Source of the DNA: Stictocephala bisonia | Taxonomy: Eukaryota; Arthropoda; Insecta; Hemiptera; Membracidae | Direction: 5' to 3' | Assembly: GCA_035578905.1 (NCBI GenBank) | Contig: JAQJVL010000251.1 | Location: 1,030,115-1,094,114 of the forward strand | Length of the DNA stretch: 64,000 bases | Shown here: positions 1 to 13,139 of the stretch, in pieces | How positions within the stretch are numbered: position 1 is the first letter of the stretch | Layout: each line of letters starts with the position of its first letter | The notes under the pieces: generated by a model | What the model was told of the DNA's origin: nothing | The model's database searches: none | What the model saw: only the letters and a program-made list of their open reading frames with translations | Program-made: the position numbers and the translations under genes

Positions 1-700
1 CACCAAAATGCCTAAAAGCTTTATTGCAAGAAAACTTTTCAACTTTAAAACTTTTAAGCTCTATTGCAAGAAAACTATTGAAACGTTTTAGAGTTTTCGT
101 TATGGATTTATTAAATACTTTGGTTAGTTACAAAACTAGTTTACGTTGGTCAAACTTCACTGACAAAACATTTTTAAAAATCTTAGCATATCGAAAATTG
201 TATATCACAATTTGTTGATGAATTAAACAATGTTTTCATATAAACACTATTGTAAATTCGTAGTTGTGCATTAAATACGACAATTTGGTAATTTTGAAAT
301 CGTCGTTTCTTCCTTCTTCTTTAAGTAAAATATGGTATGCTATATAAGTACTTAAAAATTAGTTTTCATGTCCAAATAGCCGTGGGAATAAAAGCATGTT
401 TTGTTCAGCCAGCACAGTGTTATCGTACAGGCTTAAATACAGGCAAGCCAGAGCCAAAGTTTCAAAAATCGTAAGCCTACTGTACTTTTTGTAACATTGG
501 TAAAGGAATAGCAGCAACTTCGTTTTTTATGCACTGCTTAAGAGTCTACAGAGGCTAAAAGTTAAAGTTAAAAGTTAAGAGGCTGTCGGCTATGTTTGTT
601 TTAATCCGTAAGAACAATATTTGTTATTTGCGAATCCATATTTTTTCATTATTTACTGGCCAAACGTTGTGTATGAGGTTTCATACTGCGCATTGGGTTT
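1..700. other. AT-rich sequence without recognisable gene
   Basis: No ORF with a recognisable domain, no tRNA-like fold and no clear repeat structure was seen. Two short phrases near 40-85 (around ttgcaagaaaac) are repeated directly. Confidence 0.5.
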
Positions 701-739
701 GCTTTTGAAATTTTGAATTCATACGTTCGCCCTGAGGTG

Positions 740-1440
740 CCTCTATCATTTGCCTCCCGGGAAACTCTCAAGCTGGGTTACGGTGCTTTATTTGAGTCTA
801 GGATGAGCTATGGAATAATCTTTTGGGGTTTCTGCAGTGCCCATTCTTTTAAAAAGATTTCCGTCTCCAGAAGAGGGCTCTAAGGGTCGTCTGGGGACTG
901 CAACAATCATAGAGCTGTAGGGAGGTCTTCCGATCAAGTGGTACTCTCACCTTAGCACCCTTTTAATCTATCATTCAGCAGTTTTTATTTTTTTAAATAA
1001 GAGTGCCTTTCCTGTCTTAGAACACTCTTACAGCACAAGACACAAACATAATCTGGCTATCAATAAATTTAGATTGTCATTGTTTAAAAACTCTTCATTC
1101 TGCCTTGGACCAAAAATATTTAATTCTCTCTCTCAACATATAAAACACAAATTAACTTGAAATCATTTTAAATTCTTTTAAAAGGCCACTTGATCTGGAG
1201 ATCTTATTACAGTCTTCAAGAAGCATTTGAGGGGGCCTCATTTTGAGGCCAGATGGGTCACAATAACATCATGATTGTTACCATCGTTTTTATCTTTTTT
1301 CATAAGTTATCTTTTTCATGATTGTTATTTTTAATTTTTTTTTTATTATGTATATTGTGTATGTTTGTATTATATATGAATTAATTGACATGCACAGAAA
1401 ACTGTAATATGTTCTATTGTGTCAATAAAGAAATTGAATT
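740..1440 (+). mobile_element. 3' fragment of a non-LTR retrotransposon (CR1/Jockey group)
   Basis: Read on the + strand with frameshifts, 755-1200 resembles the C-terminal part of a non-LTR reverse transcriptase. A piece like LFESRMSYGIIFWG (about 790-830) is followed by a stretch rich in S, R and V, then by HSYSTRHKHNLAINKFRLSL and a PKIFNSL motif near 1100-1140. This order (FESxxxYGIxFWG, then HxYxTRxxxxL, then GPKxYNxLP) is the usual tail of CR1/Jockey-type pol proteins. The coding part ends near 1230 and a short 3' region runs to a polyadenylation-like gtcaataaag and gaattgaatt tail near 1420-1440. Endonuclease and palm domains are absent, so this is a dead 5'-truncated copy. Confidence 0.75.
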
Positions 1441-1589
1441 AAATAGTTTTGAAAAATAGGTAAAAATAAAAACTTCAAATAAAGTATTTTTATATAAAAC
1501 TAATTAGGAATTTGCAAATCAATTCCAACACGCAATGTCATTCTTGATAAAATTCAATTTGTTTGGAAAATCTGTTTAAAAATAACTGT

Positions 1590-2080
1590 TTAGTTAGGAT
1601 ACGCCTGATCGTACGTCTGGTTCGAAATTAACATTGGTCTTATGGGATTAAAACCAACATGGCAGACAATCTCTACAGACTCTTTAAGTTCAACTATATC
1701 TTGGAGCTTTGACAAAAAAATTTACTATTCAGATCACCCAATAGCCAAAAGTCCTAATGTGTAAGGTCTGGGGATAGCACACCTCATGGAACATAACCAA
1801 TCGCGAAATCAAGTATCCCAGAAACAACTTACGTAAAAAAGTCATGAGTGTCCGGATGTGTGAAAAGTAGCCACATCCTGTTGAAACCAAATTCCAAAAA
1901 AGGCGTATCTGCAGCACCAAACAATCCCTAAGTAATCATTGCCTCACAGTGGTCTGCCAATGACAACATAAATAACAGATCGTCCACGGGCTAAAACATG
2001 CGTTTCTAATTCAACTGAACGGTTCGTAATAGTTATCGTATCGTAACCCTTGACGTCTCATTTAATAGATGGAACCCTGG
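1590..2080 (-). pseudogene. mariner/Tc1-type transposase relic
   Basis: On the - strand, around 1905-1845, the reading GIWFQQDVATFHTSGHS corresponds to the WFQQDGAxxHT block around the second catalytic aspartate of mariner/Tc1-type DDE transposases. The following sequence, in shifted frames, gives LFLGYLISRL and remnants of the DLTxxDFxLWGY block near 1800-1730. Frameshifts and stops are frequent, and no terminal inverted repeats could be placed. This is an old inactive copy. Subfamily assignment is not possible by eye. Confidence 0.6.
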
Positions 2081-2347
2081 TATAGAGGGGCATAAGTTAA
2101 TATTTTGAGTTTTTTTAATTTAAAGTTGCCGAGAATAACATTTAAAGTTTTAAATATTCAACTGAAAATTTTGTTTAATACTCAATTTTTTACAAAAACC
2201 AACTAATGGCCCACTAGATCATATCTTCATCTATCAAATGACACATCAAGTGTTGTGATACGATAATTACTACGGGCCGAATTATCAAAATAGAAACCCA
2301 TGTTTCCGTGGAGCGAAACGGCCCGGAAGGGGCTTACTTACTTACAC

Positions 2348-2394
2348 CATTGATTTTACTATACATATTATACATTTATATGGTAAAATCAATG
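2348..2394. repeat. short palindrome, family shared with 57983-58021
   Basis: The arms cattgattttactata and tggtaaaatcaatg face each other across about 14 bases. A nearly identical arm pair occurs at 57983-58021. It could be the core of a short MITE. Outer boundaries were not resolved. Confidence 0.6.
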
Positions 2395-2619
2395 CTTACA
2401 CCATGGTCCGCTCTGCCTCACCTGCGACTGGTAATGGAGCATTGGCGTATTAATATGGCTACCTATTTATTTCTGGGTTGGCCACAGGTTATAATTTTCA
2501 AAATATTTATACTTTTGTTTTTCCTATTTTACAAATGTATACAGATTGGTCACAACATATTATTATTATTTTATTTAACAAATTAAAATAGTTGTGTAAC
2601 AAACCACTGTTTTATCCAG

Positions 2620-2681
2620 TGTTAATTTGACACCCAAGGGGGCCTATATCCCCACCTAGCCCCTCTCTGGATCCGCCACTG
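2620..2681 (-). repeat. possible hAT-type element end
   Basis: Read on the - strand from 2681 the sequence starts cagtggcggatccag and continues into a G-rich segment. A CAGTGGCGGATC-type terminus is common at ends of hAT-like and related non-autonomous elements. No second end or 8-bp duplication was found. Confidence 0.3.
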
Positions 2682-2839
2682 GTCAAAGATAAGTGCTCAA
2701 GTGAGGCTGAGAGCCTTGCTCTCCCATGACTATGAAGCACATTATTGAGACCTGTGGGCACGGGTCCCAACAAGCGAAGGTAATTAAAGTATAGACAAAG
2801 TAAAGAAAAAAAATTGGGTGTGCGTCGGACCACACGGTG

Positions 2840-3148
2840 GAAGTTATACTTCTTTGGCCATTCTCATACACCCACTCACGCACACAAACAGACAGGATAT
2901 ATAAATGAAATATAAGACATTTTTCAATATTATTCAATATATTTATCTTCAATATATTATACGTGACTTCATTATTATATTATACACCTATATTATCATT
3001 ATCAGTAATTTCTTCGATTAAATTTCCTCGATTAACAATCGATTAATCGATAGTTCTTAAAAATTTGTTCTTACTTTTCAGCGTGACGCGGTTTCTCGAC
3101 CAACATCCCATCCCAAAGTGTCTAACGGGCGCAAAGAAGTATAACTTC
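2840..3148. repeat. short interspersed element bounded by an 18-bp inverted repeat
   Basis: gaagttatacttctttgg at 2840-2857 is matched in inverted orientation by gcaaagaagtataacttc at 3131-3148. The interior holds a run of atcgattaa motifs near 3015-3050 and a GC-richer segment (gcgtgacgcggtttctcgacc, 3081-3101). Because the 18-mer is itself nearly palindromic, the pairing alone is modest evidence. Confidence 0.4.
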
Positions 3149-3744
3149 AAAAACCAATAGAATATTAATGGACGTTTTCCATCTTATTCCTATTTATTTA
3201 TAATGCTTTGATCAGAGATATTAGAGAATTTTTATTAATTAGGTGAATTTGGAGCTAAGAAGTCCTCTCTAACACTTCACCTGGAAAACATAAGTACTTT
3301 AAATAATCAAACCTTTTTTGTTTTATTTTATTCTACATTCTGTCCATTTACATGGAAACAACTGTGCTTTATATAACAAATAGCAACCGTCCCACACACC
3401 AAATGTGACTAACAAAAGCTGACGTCATGTAAATCGAAACATAAAGTAATAAAATGGGCTGTGGAGGCTGAGAGGGCGATAGACCAAGTTAATTAACGCT
3501 GTTGTTTCCATCACATAGGAAAGGCAACATGGCACATTGTATCTATATGAACATTTACTACAGGTAGGCCTATGACATGGCCAATTAAAATAACAGAATT
3601 TAGATTTAATAGAATTTGCTTTATTTTTAAATAAGAGCTGGTTTTAAGATTTTAAACCTAAGAATATAAAGTTTTCAAGAAATACTCCAAGCCTTTGAAT
3701 GAATTTTAGATATTGATTTAAATTTTATAGGCCTCACCAGCCTT

Positions 3745-3880
3745 TACGTGTATGTGAGGGTTGGTGGGTCAACACCACTATACGTGTATGAATGGGTGAG
3801 TGGGTCAACACTATTGTACGTGTATGGGCGGGTGGGTGGATCAATAGCACTGTACGTGTATGGGCGGGTGGGTGGGTTTT
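3745..3880 (+). repeat. minisatellite, about 43-bp unit, 3-4 copies
   Basis: tacgtgtatg recurs at about 3745, 3782, 3819 and 3855. Each copy is followed by a G/T-rich stretch (ggtgggtgggt type) and tcaacacca/tcaatagca. The same unit occurs in reverse orientation at 30708-30845. Confidence 0.8.
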
Positions 3881-6600
3881 ATTTTATAATTTTTTTTATA
3901 AAATTATTAAAAATATAAAATAAATATATATTTATTTATTTATTATTATCTTTTATAAAAAATTTTTTTTATAAAAGATTTTTTTTATAAGAAAAAGTAA
4001 ATACAAGAATCATGATTTTAGCCATTATCAAACTTTTGTTTTAGTTTACATTTTATTTGTCATATAAAAATCCCTTTATCCATCTTTCTCTCCATATGTA
4101 TAGTAAATATTTATAAAAATTAATTGTGTTATTTTACCAATTACAGAAGCTTTAAAGGGTTCACCTAAAGTGTATTTTAATAAAACACTGGTAAAAATTC
4201 AAAATAAAGTAGTTGGATTAACAGGATTTGTAATACATTAACAGTTTACAATACACTTAAGTCTCCCAGGACACCCTCTACCGGTACTCTTACTGACTAC
4301 CCTCTACTAGCAAAGAAAAACTGGTAAACCATCAAAGCACTATGACTACAATGCTTACTGTTTCAAAGATTTTGAAAAGATATTTAAATTTTTTTTAAGT
4401 GATAAAAAATAGTGTAGTTTTCCTTCTTTACTACAATTTACTATCGTTGTTATTCATTCTATTCAGTATTTACCCTATACTGTATCGTATTTTTGATCAA
4501 GAAGCTCAAACTACTTAAAAGTAACAACTTCCTTTGTGGCAGTACTATTTAAATATTCTAGAAGATACCCCTCTTCACTCGCCAAATCTGCCACTTGCCA
4601 AATTCGTGTCACCCTGGCCTTCAGCTTTAGTAATGCCGGTTGGAAGTAAGTATCTATCACTGTGCTTCGTCTGTGATTTGAGATTAAATCAATATTAGTA
4701 GGTCAACTCAACTATATATTTGAAAGTAACATCTAATATTTAGTAATATTTTATTTTATCGGCTTTTTTTATTCAAAGTTAAACCGTTGCAAATGGTAGT
4801 GCTATTGGTCTTGATGTGCATTAACGTGTATTAGTGGTGTGAAAGGAAGAGATTTTCAGAGTATGTCACCTGGAGAGCCTTTTGGAATTGGGTCGATTAT
4901 ATTTTTGGGTGTGAATGAAGTGGTGAAGTTGTTCCTAGGCCAGCTCTGAATCTTCAGAGCAAGATGGAAGGTATTCTGCAAGAACTCAATATAGTATGCC
5001 TGGGGTGTAGTTACATAAAAGTTAAATTTGCACCTGAGATCAAGCGCTTAGAAGTATGGCTCAGCTGAAAGTCACTGTGGAAGGAGAATGTAAGAAAATT
5101 CTTCAGGATCACCTCCAGCATCTTGTTGGGGAAATCGAGAGATGTATGTTCGCTGTTATAAATGTGAGAGGAGGTAAACAACATTGAGAAGTCAGATATT
5201 TAAGTATCACAACATTATGAAGCGTTCAAATACTTATTACTGTTGTAGAAAAATATACAATTTACAAAGAGTATAAGTACTGGTACTTTTTAGATATTTT
5301 TTATTCTCTACATAATTTTATAATCCATTCACTAAATTTAAAATGAAACCATTGTATACATTTAAAAAAAGAACACTGATTACACGGAAAACGAACAGTC
5401 TTTTACATGAGTTAGTTTTTTGTCCGTACTAAACAGAAGGTTTCCATAAAAATTACTCTGAATAAAATGTTTAAATTTATGATACATTCCAAAACTTTAT
5501 AAATTTTATTTGTTACTTTTTATTGTTTTGTTCAAGATAAGATTATTATCTTAGTTTTTATTTGCAGCAAAGTACTTGGGAAGAATATCAAGAGTGAATT
5601 GACTTTCAAATTAGTTTGTTTGCCAATGGAAACCGTGCCTGCATATATCAACATATTAATATACATTTATAGAGTAAGAGAACGTAACTAGGTTTAATGT
5701 GCCCTGGGGTGATTCAGTTTAAGACACCCTCTTCTCCCACGCAACTTTCGAGAGTTGTTTAAGCATATCACGGCTGAGCATTCGCAAGTAATATGCAAAT
5801 GCTACAACACATTTATAATAAGATAATAATTAGTTCAAAATACCGTAAAAAAATATTAAAAATAAAACATACAAAACAAAGTAGCATTGGGTTCTGTGGT
5901 TCTGACAGATTTTTTAACATTCAATCTGTGTCTTCAATTTAAATGAAAACGTTGATATTATTATTTCAATTTTATTAACTTATTACACCATTATTTTTAA
6001 ATTTATATAATTAGCAATGTAAAAATAAGTTTATTGCAGATATTTACAGTAAAAATTGTTTACTTTATAGCAGTACAAACACATTATCTAAGTTTGAACA
6101 AGTTCTTAAGAGAAAATTATCTTTATTGACTAGAATTTAGATTTTTTGGTAACGACCATGTCAATGTGTAATTTACAATATCACCAGATGTATCACTCCT
6201 GCTGTTATGTAGCATCCTTAGTAGTATCGTTGAGATTACTACCACATCACATGCATGAAATTCATCTCAGTTTATGAATTCATGGCTAGTTGGTATTATT
6301 AATATTGTGTTTTTTTTTTTTTTTAATCTTTTTTTTAATCTGAGAAATTTCCAAAACTTTAAAACCTAACCTAGATTAGATTGGATAAGGAAAGGTTGGG
6401 TTAAATTATTGTTTATTGTCTTTCAACAGCTTATCCATTTACTTACAAAGAATATTAAAAGTATAACATTCATATTCTAATTGTGTTATATAACATTGAT
6501 ATAAAATATAAATAAATATGAAATCATTATAATAAACAAGTATGACAATAATGATGGATATTGCTAAAATGAACACAATTCAGCACAGAACTTATGAGGG
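3881..6600. other. gene-poor AT-rich interval
   Basis: 3881-3990 is low-complexity with alternating a/t hairpins (ttttttataaaa type). 4560-5180 is less AT-rich but every frame is broken by stops and no domain was recognised. The remainder is AT-rich, with a poly-T run at 6309-6325. No gene is supported. Confidence 0.5.
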
Positions 6601-9416
6601 GGAAATTATTGATGTAGAGATCGAAGTGAGGATATAAAAGATGCAGTTGATGAGCAGAAAAAGTCGATGTGGTCTGGAAGTGTGTTACCCAGATGCTGAA
6701 CTCTTACCATGGGACTATTTGCAGCATAGGAGGTGGTTACAGAGGATTTTGCAAAGAGGGCTTTAGATCATGTGCTAGAAGGTAATCTGAAGTGAATTCT
6801 CTCCAGGAGATCAGGGTAGTCGGAAATGCCATTTACCAGCTTGTATATGAACAGCATATCCTGATTAAAGCACCTTGATTCAAGGGAAAAAAGGTACAAA
6901 AGTGAAAGAACATATTGCACAGGGACTTCTCGATATTCAAATCCAAGTCTCACACCTACAAGTCTTAAGAACCACCGTTGGACCTTATCCATAATCTCTC
7001 TCAAAAATAACTGGTGAGGAGACCATACGACACCGTTGTACTCAAGGTGGGGTCTCACCAAACAGCAGTATAATTTTTTTAATACAAACACATCTGTAAA
7101 GGTCTTGGAAACTGTAAAGAAGGCCAAGAAACTGAAGAGCCTTGTTGCAAATCTTATTGACAAGTGGTTCCCAGCTCAGAGAGGAAGTGAATACAACACC
7201 AAGGTCTTTCATCTCAGCAGTTCTGATCAGCAGAACACCCCAAATGGAATAGTAGTTTATAATTGGGTTCAGGATACAATGAAATGTCATGCTGACATAC
7301 TTATCCAGATTGAGGGACATTTTATTTTCAGTGTACCAATGCTCAACTTTTGTAATGTCATCTTACAAATGAGCCACGTCCTGAACAGAAGAAATGGTAG
7401 AAAAAGTGTCATATCATCTGCAAAGAGCAAATTATTACAACTAAGGAGTGAAACAATATCATCTATGTATATGTTGAATAAAATGGGACAGAAGTGAGAT
7501 CCCTGGGTACTCCACTTGAGGCATGAAACTCCTTCGACAATGTGCCGCCATATTTTACTATAAGTTTGCGATTGCATAATTAGCTCCTAAACCATTGAAG
7601 AAGGGGTCCAGAGAATCCTCTTTATTGCAACTTTCCAGTTAGAATAAAGTGACTTACGTGGTCGAACGCTTTTAAGAAGTTTAAACTGATGGAATCTACT
7701 TGCTTTTTTTGCCAAAAGCTTCGAAAATTTGAGTCTGGAAGAGAACGAGGTTGGTTGTGGTGGACCTATTAGATATAAATCCATGCTGGCTAGTGCACAA
7801 AGTTCTGCCAAATTTGAAGGAAACTTTATTGAGGACAAGCTTCTTGAAAACCTTGGCCAACACTGGCAATATTGTTATTGGTCGATAGTTACTCATTATC
7901 ACTTATTGGACCCTTCTTGTGGATGGGCACTACATGAGCAGTTTTAAAGATATCAGGGAAGATGACACTTCTGTTTCTGATGACACTTCAGGGAAGATGA
8001 CGTTTCTGATTACAAGGATTTGTTGAAAAACGTGGTAAGTGGTTGAGCAATGAGATCAGCACAGTGCTTTATTATGGAAAGTGGAATAGAATCCGATCCA
8101 GGTCCTTTCGTAGCATCTAATTTCTTGAGTGATTTCAAAACATCCACGTCGTCTACAACGCAGAAGGAGAATTTATCACCTGATGATAAACTAGGTTGTT
8201 GTGACGGATTTGAGTTGTCACTAGGAGCAAAAATTGAGGCAAAGAAGTTGGCGAACATGTTTGCAGCTTCACTATTGGATTGTGCTGAGGTGCTATCAAA
8301 GTACATTGTGGTGGGTGCTGAATCATTATTCAAGGATTTGATGTAATTCCAAAACATCTTAGGGTTATCTTTCATTGCACTCTGGGCTCTGTTCACATAT
8401 TGGCTAAAGCAGGCCGTGGATAGGGTCTTACATTGTGATCTTAGCAAATCGGCTGTAACTGTTTTGAGAGAGAGTATCTTTGTAGATTTTGTGGTAGACC
8501 TTCTTCAATATGGTAAAGTGGACCAAATCTTTGTTGAACCAAACTGGAAATCCTGAGAGCCCAGATTTAGTTATAGGGGAATTCCACAAGACGCTATCCC
8601 TGACTGTGTTGATGAACATGTTGAAAGAAACATTAATATCCTCGTAGGAAACTAACCCTGTCATGTGAAACTAACTCCTGAGGTCCTGTAGAACCTTGGC
8701 ACAGTTGCATCGCTTGATGTTTGTTCAATAGATGCCTTTTGGTTGGACTTTTATTGGTAGAGAGATTTCTACAGACAAAGATGAGTGGTGAATATCCTCT
8801 GGGAGCATAGGATTAGCGTCACGGCAAATAGTAACATCTTGAGAATAAGAGAGACACAAATCGAGGATTATACCTCTGTGGTTTGTAATATTTTTTAATT
8901 AAGAAAGGCCGAACATTTTTGTTATGTTTAGTATAATCTGTGAAGAAATATCATGAGGTGTGTGCATAGAGACCCAATCCATTTTATTCAAATTGAAATT
9001 GCCAAGCAACAAAATATTTTAGAAGCCATGTGTTCACTATTTATTCAAGGATATCGGTAAAGTCACTATAACTTGTAGCAGGTTTGTTAGGAGGTATGTA
9101 GACACCAGGGAGAAGCATTTTCTTACCACAAGAAAGGTTAACCGAGATAAAAACAGCTTCTGAAGGCGTATCTACTGAGATTTGGGCACATTTTATGTTG
9201 TGGGCAGTAGCAATCAGAACTCTACCACCACTAGATTTATTAGTTTCGTTTATATTTCGATCAAGTCCAAATACTTGGTGATTTGACAATCCAAGTTCAT
9301 TGGAGGAGATGTAGTGGGTTAAATTGGCTTCGGTGAAAATAATTATATCATGTATACAAGTGGCTAAAGAATTCTGAAGCTCCCCTGTTTTTGTCCTGAG
9401 TCCATTAATATTTTGG

Positions 9417-9420
<4 letters not shown>
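6600..9420 (-). mobile_element. degenerate non-LTR retrotransposon, endonuclease and RT (CR1/Jockey group)
   Basis: Domains run from high to low coordinates on the - strand. A start of an AP-type endonuclease (NINGLRTK, then ELQNSL) lies near 9405-9360, followed by an endonuclease segment (GRVLIATAH and LLPGVYIPPN) at 9289-9041. A linker at 8664-8428 contains NPKMFWNYIKSL-type pol sequence in the next block. The RT fingers at 8447-8010 contain LKKLDATKGPGSDSIP. SNYRPITILPVLAKVF lies at 7902-7696, the catalytic block LLFADDMTLFL near 7430, and the thumb and C-terminal region at 7320-6768 (LVRPHLEYNGVVWSPH). At least six frameshifts or stops interrupt the frame, so it is inactive, but it is nearly full length for ORF2. 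The 5' end abuts a (TA)n microsatellite. The 3' boundary near 6600 is approximate. Confidence 0.85.

Positions 9421-9485
<65 letters not shown>
9419..9485. repeat. (TA)n microsatellite
   Basis: About 67 bases of uninterrupted at/ta repeats directly next to the 5' side of the non-LTR element. Confidence 0.98.
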
Positions 9486-9488
<3 letters not shown>

Positions 9489-9489
9489 T

Positions 9490-10128
9490 TGGGCTAAACT
9501 GTTGGAAGTTAGCTCATTCCTATGCTATAGAGTGTTAACAATTTTTTCGTAGTGTGTCAACTGTCCACTTTAAAGCACATCGAGCGGCTGTCAACTGGGC
9601 GGCGTTGCCAGATTGAACTCATTCAACTAATCATATTAATAACAAATATTACACTAATGAATATCAGCTGATAATAATTGAGATTTAATACCTGTTCAAT
9701 GCGACAACGTTGCTTCCTAAATTCACGGTCGTATAGTGCATGTTGCCTTGATACTCCTTAAACAGCATGCACGCTTTTCCCATATACTGTGAGCCATCTG
9801 AGTAGAGTTAGTTATCTGTGCTTTAAACTATCCAATGTCATACAAATTGAATTGTGACATGTCACATGAAAATGTTCATGCAGAAGTATGGGTGATCAAC
9901 ACTCAATATTCCATTCCATATTCAATATTCCATCAAATATTTTATTTTGAAGCTCTAAATCAAATTCTAAGTGCATGTTTCTTATACCCAATAAATAAAA
10001 TTTAAAAAAGATTACACAAAGTTTCCTTGGAACAAAAAGGAAGCAATGATTGTAATTGTCCAAGATTTTGAACTCAAAACTTGTTTGCATGACAGTTTAA
10101 AGCTTTTAGCTTCTATTGTGTCTACTAT
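9490..10128. other. unassigned interval
   Basis: No domain-bearing ORF or repeat structure was recognised. Confidence 0.5.
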
Positions 10129-10130
10129 TA

Positions 10131-10680
10131 CAGTAGAACTTGGATAATTAGAACTTCTTTAATTCGAAATTTCCTTTAATTCGAAGTTTTGGGTTGGTCC
10201 CTTGAACATTGTAATATTACCAATGTAAAATAATCATGGATAATTCGAAGTTAAATCTCTTTAATTCGAAGTTTTTACATCAACGGTAAAAGTGAAACAT
10301 TGACTAATGTGCTGTAAACAAGGTTCCGTTTGAGGTTTACATTGTTTGGTCAGTGTGTCGGCAGGCAATCACCTTCTGAGAAATCCTAATCCGTCTCTTC
10401 CCCTCCCCTCGGCGCGCCCCGTCATTATGTTGCGATCATTAAACCTTCATTATTGTAATTTTTACATACTGTATGCCTCTATAGTTATGTTTAATATACT
10501 GTAGTGAACTTTAAATGAATACATTAAATTTTATACTAAACAAGTAATTTGTGGGTATTATTTTAAGCCTTTTAGGATCATGAAAGTTACATAAATAATA
10601 CAACTTGGTTAATTTGAAGTATTGGATAATTCGAATTTTCGCATTGGTCCCTTCAGGTTCGAATTATCCAAGTTCTACTG
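10131..10680. mobile_element. pogo/Tigger-like MITE, 550 bp, with TA target duplication
   Basis: The element starts cagtagaacttggataatt (10131) and ends with the inverted form aattatccaagttctactg (ending at 10680). TA is found on each side (10129-10130 and 10681-10682). Subterminal aattcgaa motifs recur many times on both sides (10160-10275 and 10610-10665). There is no transposase ORF. CAGTA termini with a TA duplication fit the pogo/Tigger branch of the Tc1/mariner superfamily. Assignment is by terminus only. Confidence 0.8.
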
Positions 10681-10682
10681 TA

Positions 10683-12820
10683 CTATAATGGTCATTTAAA
10701 ACCGTTTATATTTAGCCGCATCAACATACTATAGTCCGTTCATCTAGATCAGTCATTCTTGTCATCTTCTGTAGCTCCCACCTTCTCCATATCACATTTC
10801 ACTTGGTTCCTCCATTCTTTCTTCCACTTGGCAGACTTCACCTTCCTTCAGGATTACTTTTTATTATCCATGATTTATGTACTTTTCACATCACTCAATT
10901 TGTGTATCAATGAATGTCTTCAAAGTCTGCAACAAAATAGAAAAATTAATACTTTGGAAGAATTTAAGAGATTGAAATTTACAAATCTTTTAACAATCAA
11001 AACCAGAAATCTTCGGTCTGTATATTACTGCCGAGGGGACAGTTTGCGACATGTTTCGCCTGGCCTCTCATTTGTTTTGTTTGTAACAATAATTTGTTAT
11101 ATATGTTTTGTGTCATATATGTGTTTAATCTAGAGATCTATGGTTGGTGGTTCTATATCTAGTCTGATGTGGTAGTAGTTAGCCTCCTTGATTCGCTCCA
11201 CTGTTCAATCTCGTTTCTCAATATTTAACGATTCATAAAAATATCCCTTCCTTTTTTCAAGTTCTTGTTTATTTTCTGTCACCAAACACCCCTCATTTTT
11301 ATTCACTCCATAAGAGTCCTTTTTTGATAATCTCATTTTCCTACGGAAGCCTTTTGCATTATTTGTTTACTGTCTTCCTCTAGCAAACTATGTAAATACA
11401 GCCGCTTATTCCTCTGTTGTATCACTATTTACTTTGTTATACGTGGAGCTGTATTTCTTCCAACGCTTGCCCAATTTCTTATAAAACTATGGTTTCTTTT
11501 CCCTCTTCTTTTTTTGCCACAAACGTTTTTGCTGTTTCCAAAACAGCTTCTTTAAGTAGTCTATTTATCATGTAGACTTCTGACACTTTTCATATCTTCC
11601 AGGAGTTGAGATCTATTTTTAAGTTTTATCTTAAATGCCTACATACTTAGGCTCTGTTGTGTTCAACTTTGAAAATTGTGACAGTGAGTGAGTGAATAAG
11701 AATAAATTAATAAACGAGATTATTTAAAACTGGTAGCAAAACTGGAATATTCTGTTTGTTTTTAGAGTGCGGTTCAAAGGAAACCATTTCATTTTAAAGC
11801 TGTATATAATTGTCATCATACAGACTGAATTATTTATTTTGTAAGACATTTTAAGCCTCTAAAATTGTTTATAATCTTATCAATTTTTGTTTGAAGTGAT
11901 ACAGTAATTTAATTACTTTCATCCAGTGAAGAGAAACAACAAGAGTTTTAATATAAAAGAGAATTCAACCTGCAATATCTGCTTGATTTTGATTACTCTT
12001 TTCCGATAATATTTACTCAAACAAATGCTGTTGGTTTTCATCAAATTCTCTATCTACAGAGAGTAATATTAAATACAAGTTTTTATTAATCTACGATGTA
12101 AAGATAGTAAAAACATATTCTGCTTTATCTCAAGGAATTCTTAAAATTATTATTAGAATTTTTATAAATCTGATTTACAAATTGACTGTGCTTAGAAAAC
12201 CTTAAGTATGAAATGTATTAAACAGGAATGTAAAAAATGGTTATATACTATAGGTCGACCACTAGGAAAAAATCTTCCATCGGCTTTATAAGACATGGCG
12301 AATGTGTCCGCCAGCCACACTAGAGATCGTGGTTGTATGAATGTTTTTTTAATGGTTGGTTGGTCTATAAGTGATTTTAATGTACAAGTACAAATTACAT
12401 TTGCTAAGATTTTTTATATTACTAAAAATTACTTTAGATATTGCATAGAGATTTTTACTTTAAAAGAAGTTTTTTGTGTTTTTTACATTTTTCATTTACA
12501 GACAAAAATTGCCTTTAAATAAGATAGTTTCCAAAGTTACTGCATTTCTTGCTTGAGTATGATATGATTTATTGAAAAAATGTCACTATAACACATTAAG
12601 TATGTAATGTACATGTTTAATATTAAATTATCAATAAACTTACAAGCCTACAAATCAACTTATTAGTGTATAACAAAAATTAAAATATTTTTAAGGATAA
12701 ACATTTTTTTTAAATAATACATTTAAATGCTAAAAGGAGTCTAAGTAAGAAATTGATTTTAGTAGAAAGTTATATTTAATTGATAAAATAATATAAAGTT
12801 AAAAATTATGGCTACTTACG
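10683..12820. other. AT-rich interval without recognised gene
   Basis: Short open frames exist (for example 10759-11133 on +), but they show low-complexity, hydrophobic residue use and no family motif. No repeat boundaries were found. Confidence 0.5.
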
Positions 12821-12822
12821 TA

Positions 12823-13028
12823 TTTTTAGGATGTGATAAAATTCAAACTGAGTACCCTTGACATTTTTTTATTAAAATTATTACACGCAACATGTTTCAA
12901 CTTAATGGTCATTTTCAAGTGTAAATTAAATAATTAAGTTAAGTATGTAATAATTCTTTAAATAAAATTGTAAAACATGTGGTTTTTATAAATATTGAAA
13001 AATATGGATAAGTTGGTGATATTTTTTC
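12823..13028 (+). repeat. left terminal inverted repeat of the Penelope-like element
   Basis: Inverted partner of 14262-14472. It includes acatgtttcaacttaatggt near 12890-12910. The C-terminal end of the element's reading frame runs into this repeat. Confidence 0.85.
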
Positions 13029-13139
13029 AATAATAATTTTGAATGTTTCTAATCTTATCAAAAATTGGGTTTGTATGATTGATTTGTGTTCAATATATTC
13101 ACTGGATTTTCTTGTTGTGCTAAATGTATATGTAATTCT

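Noticed and set aside
4780..5180. Less AT-rich stretch with the appearance of degraded coding sequence
   Set aside because: All frames contain stops, and no family motif could be named.
11030..11075. acatgtttcgcc motif, on the - strand resembling the gaaacatgt end of hammerhead-type Penelope repeats
   Set aside because: The CUGANGA half is absent and no stem II forms.
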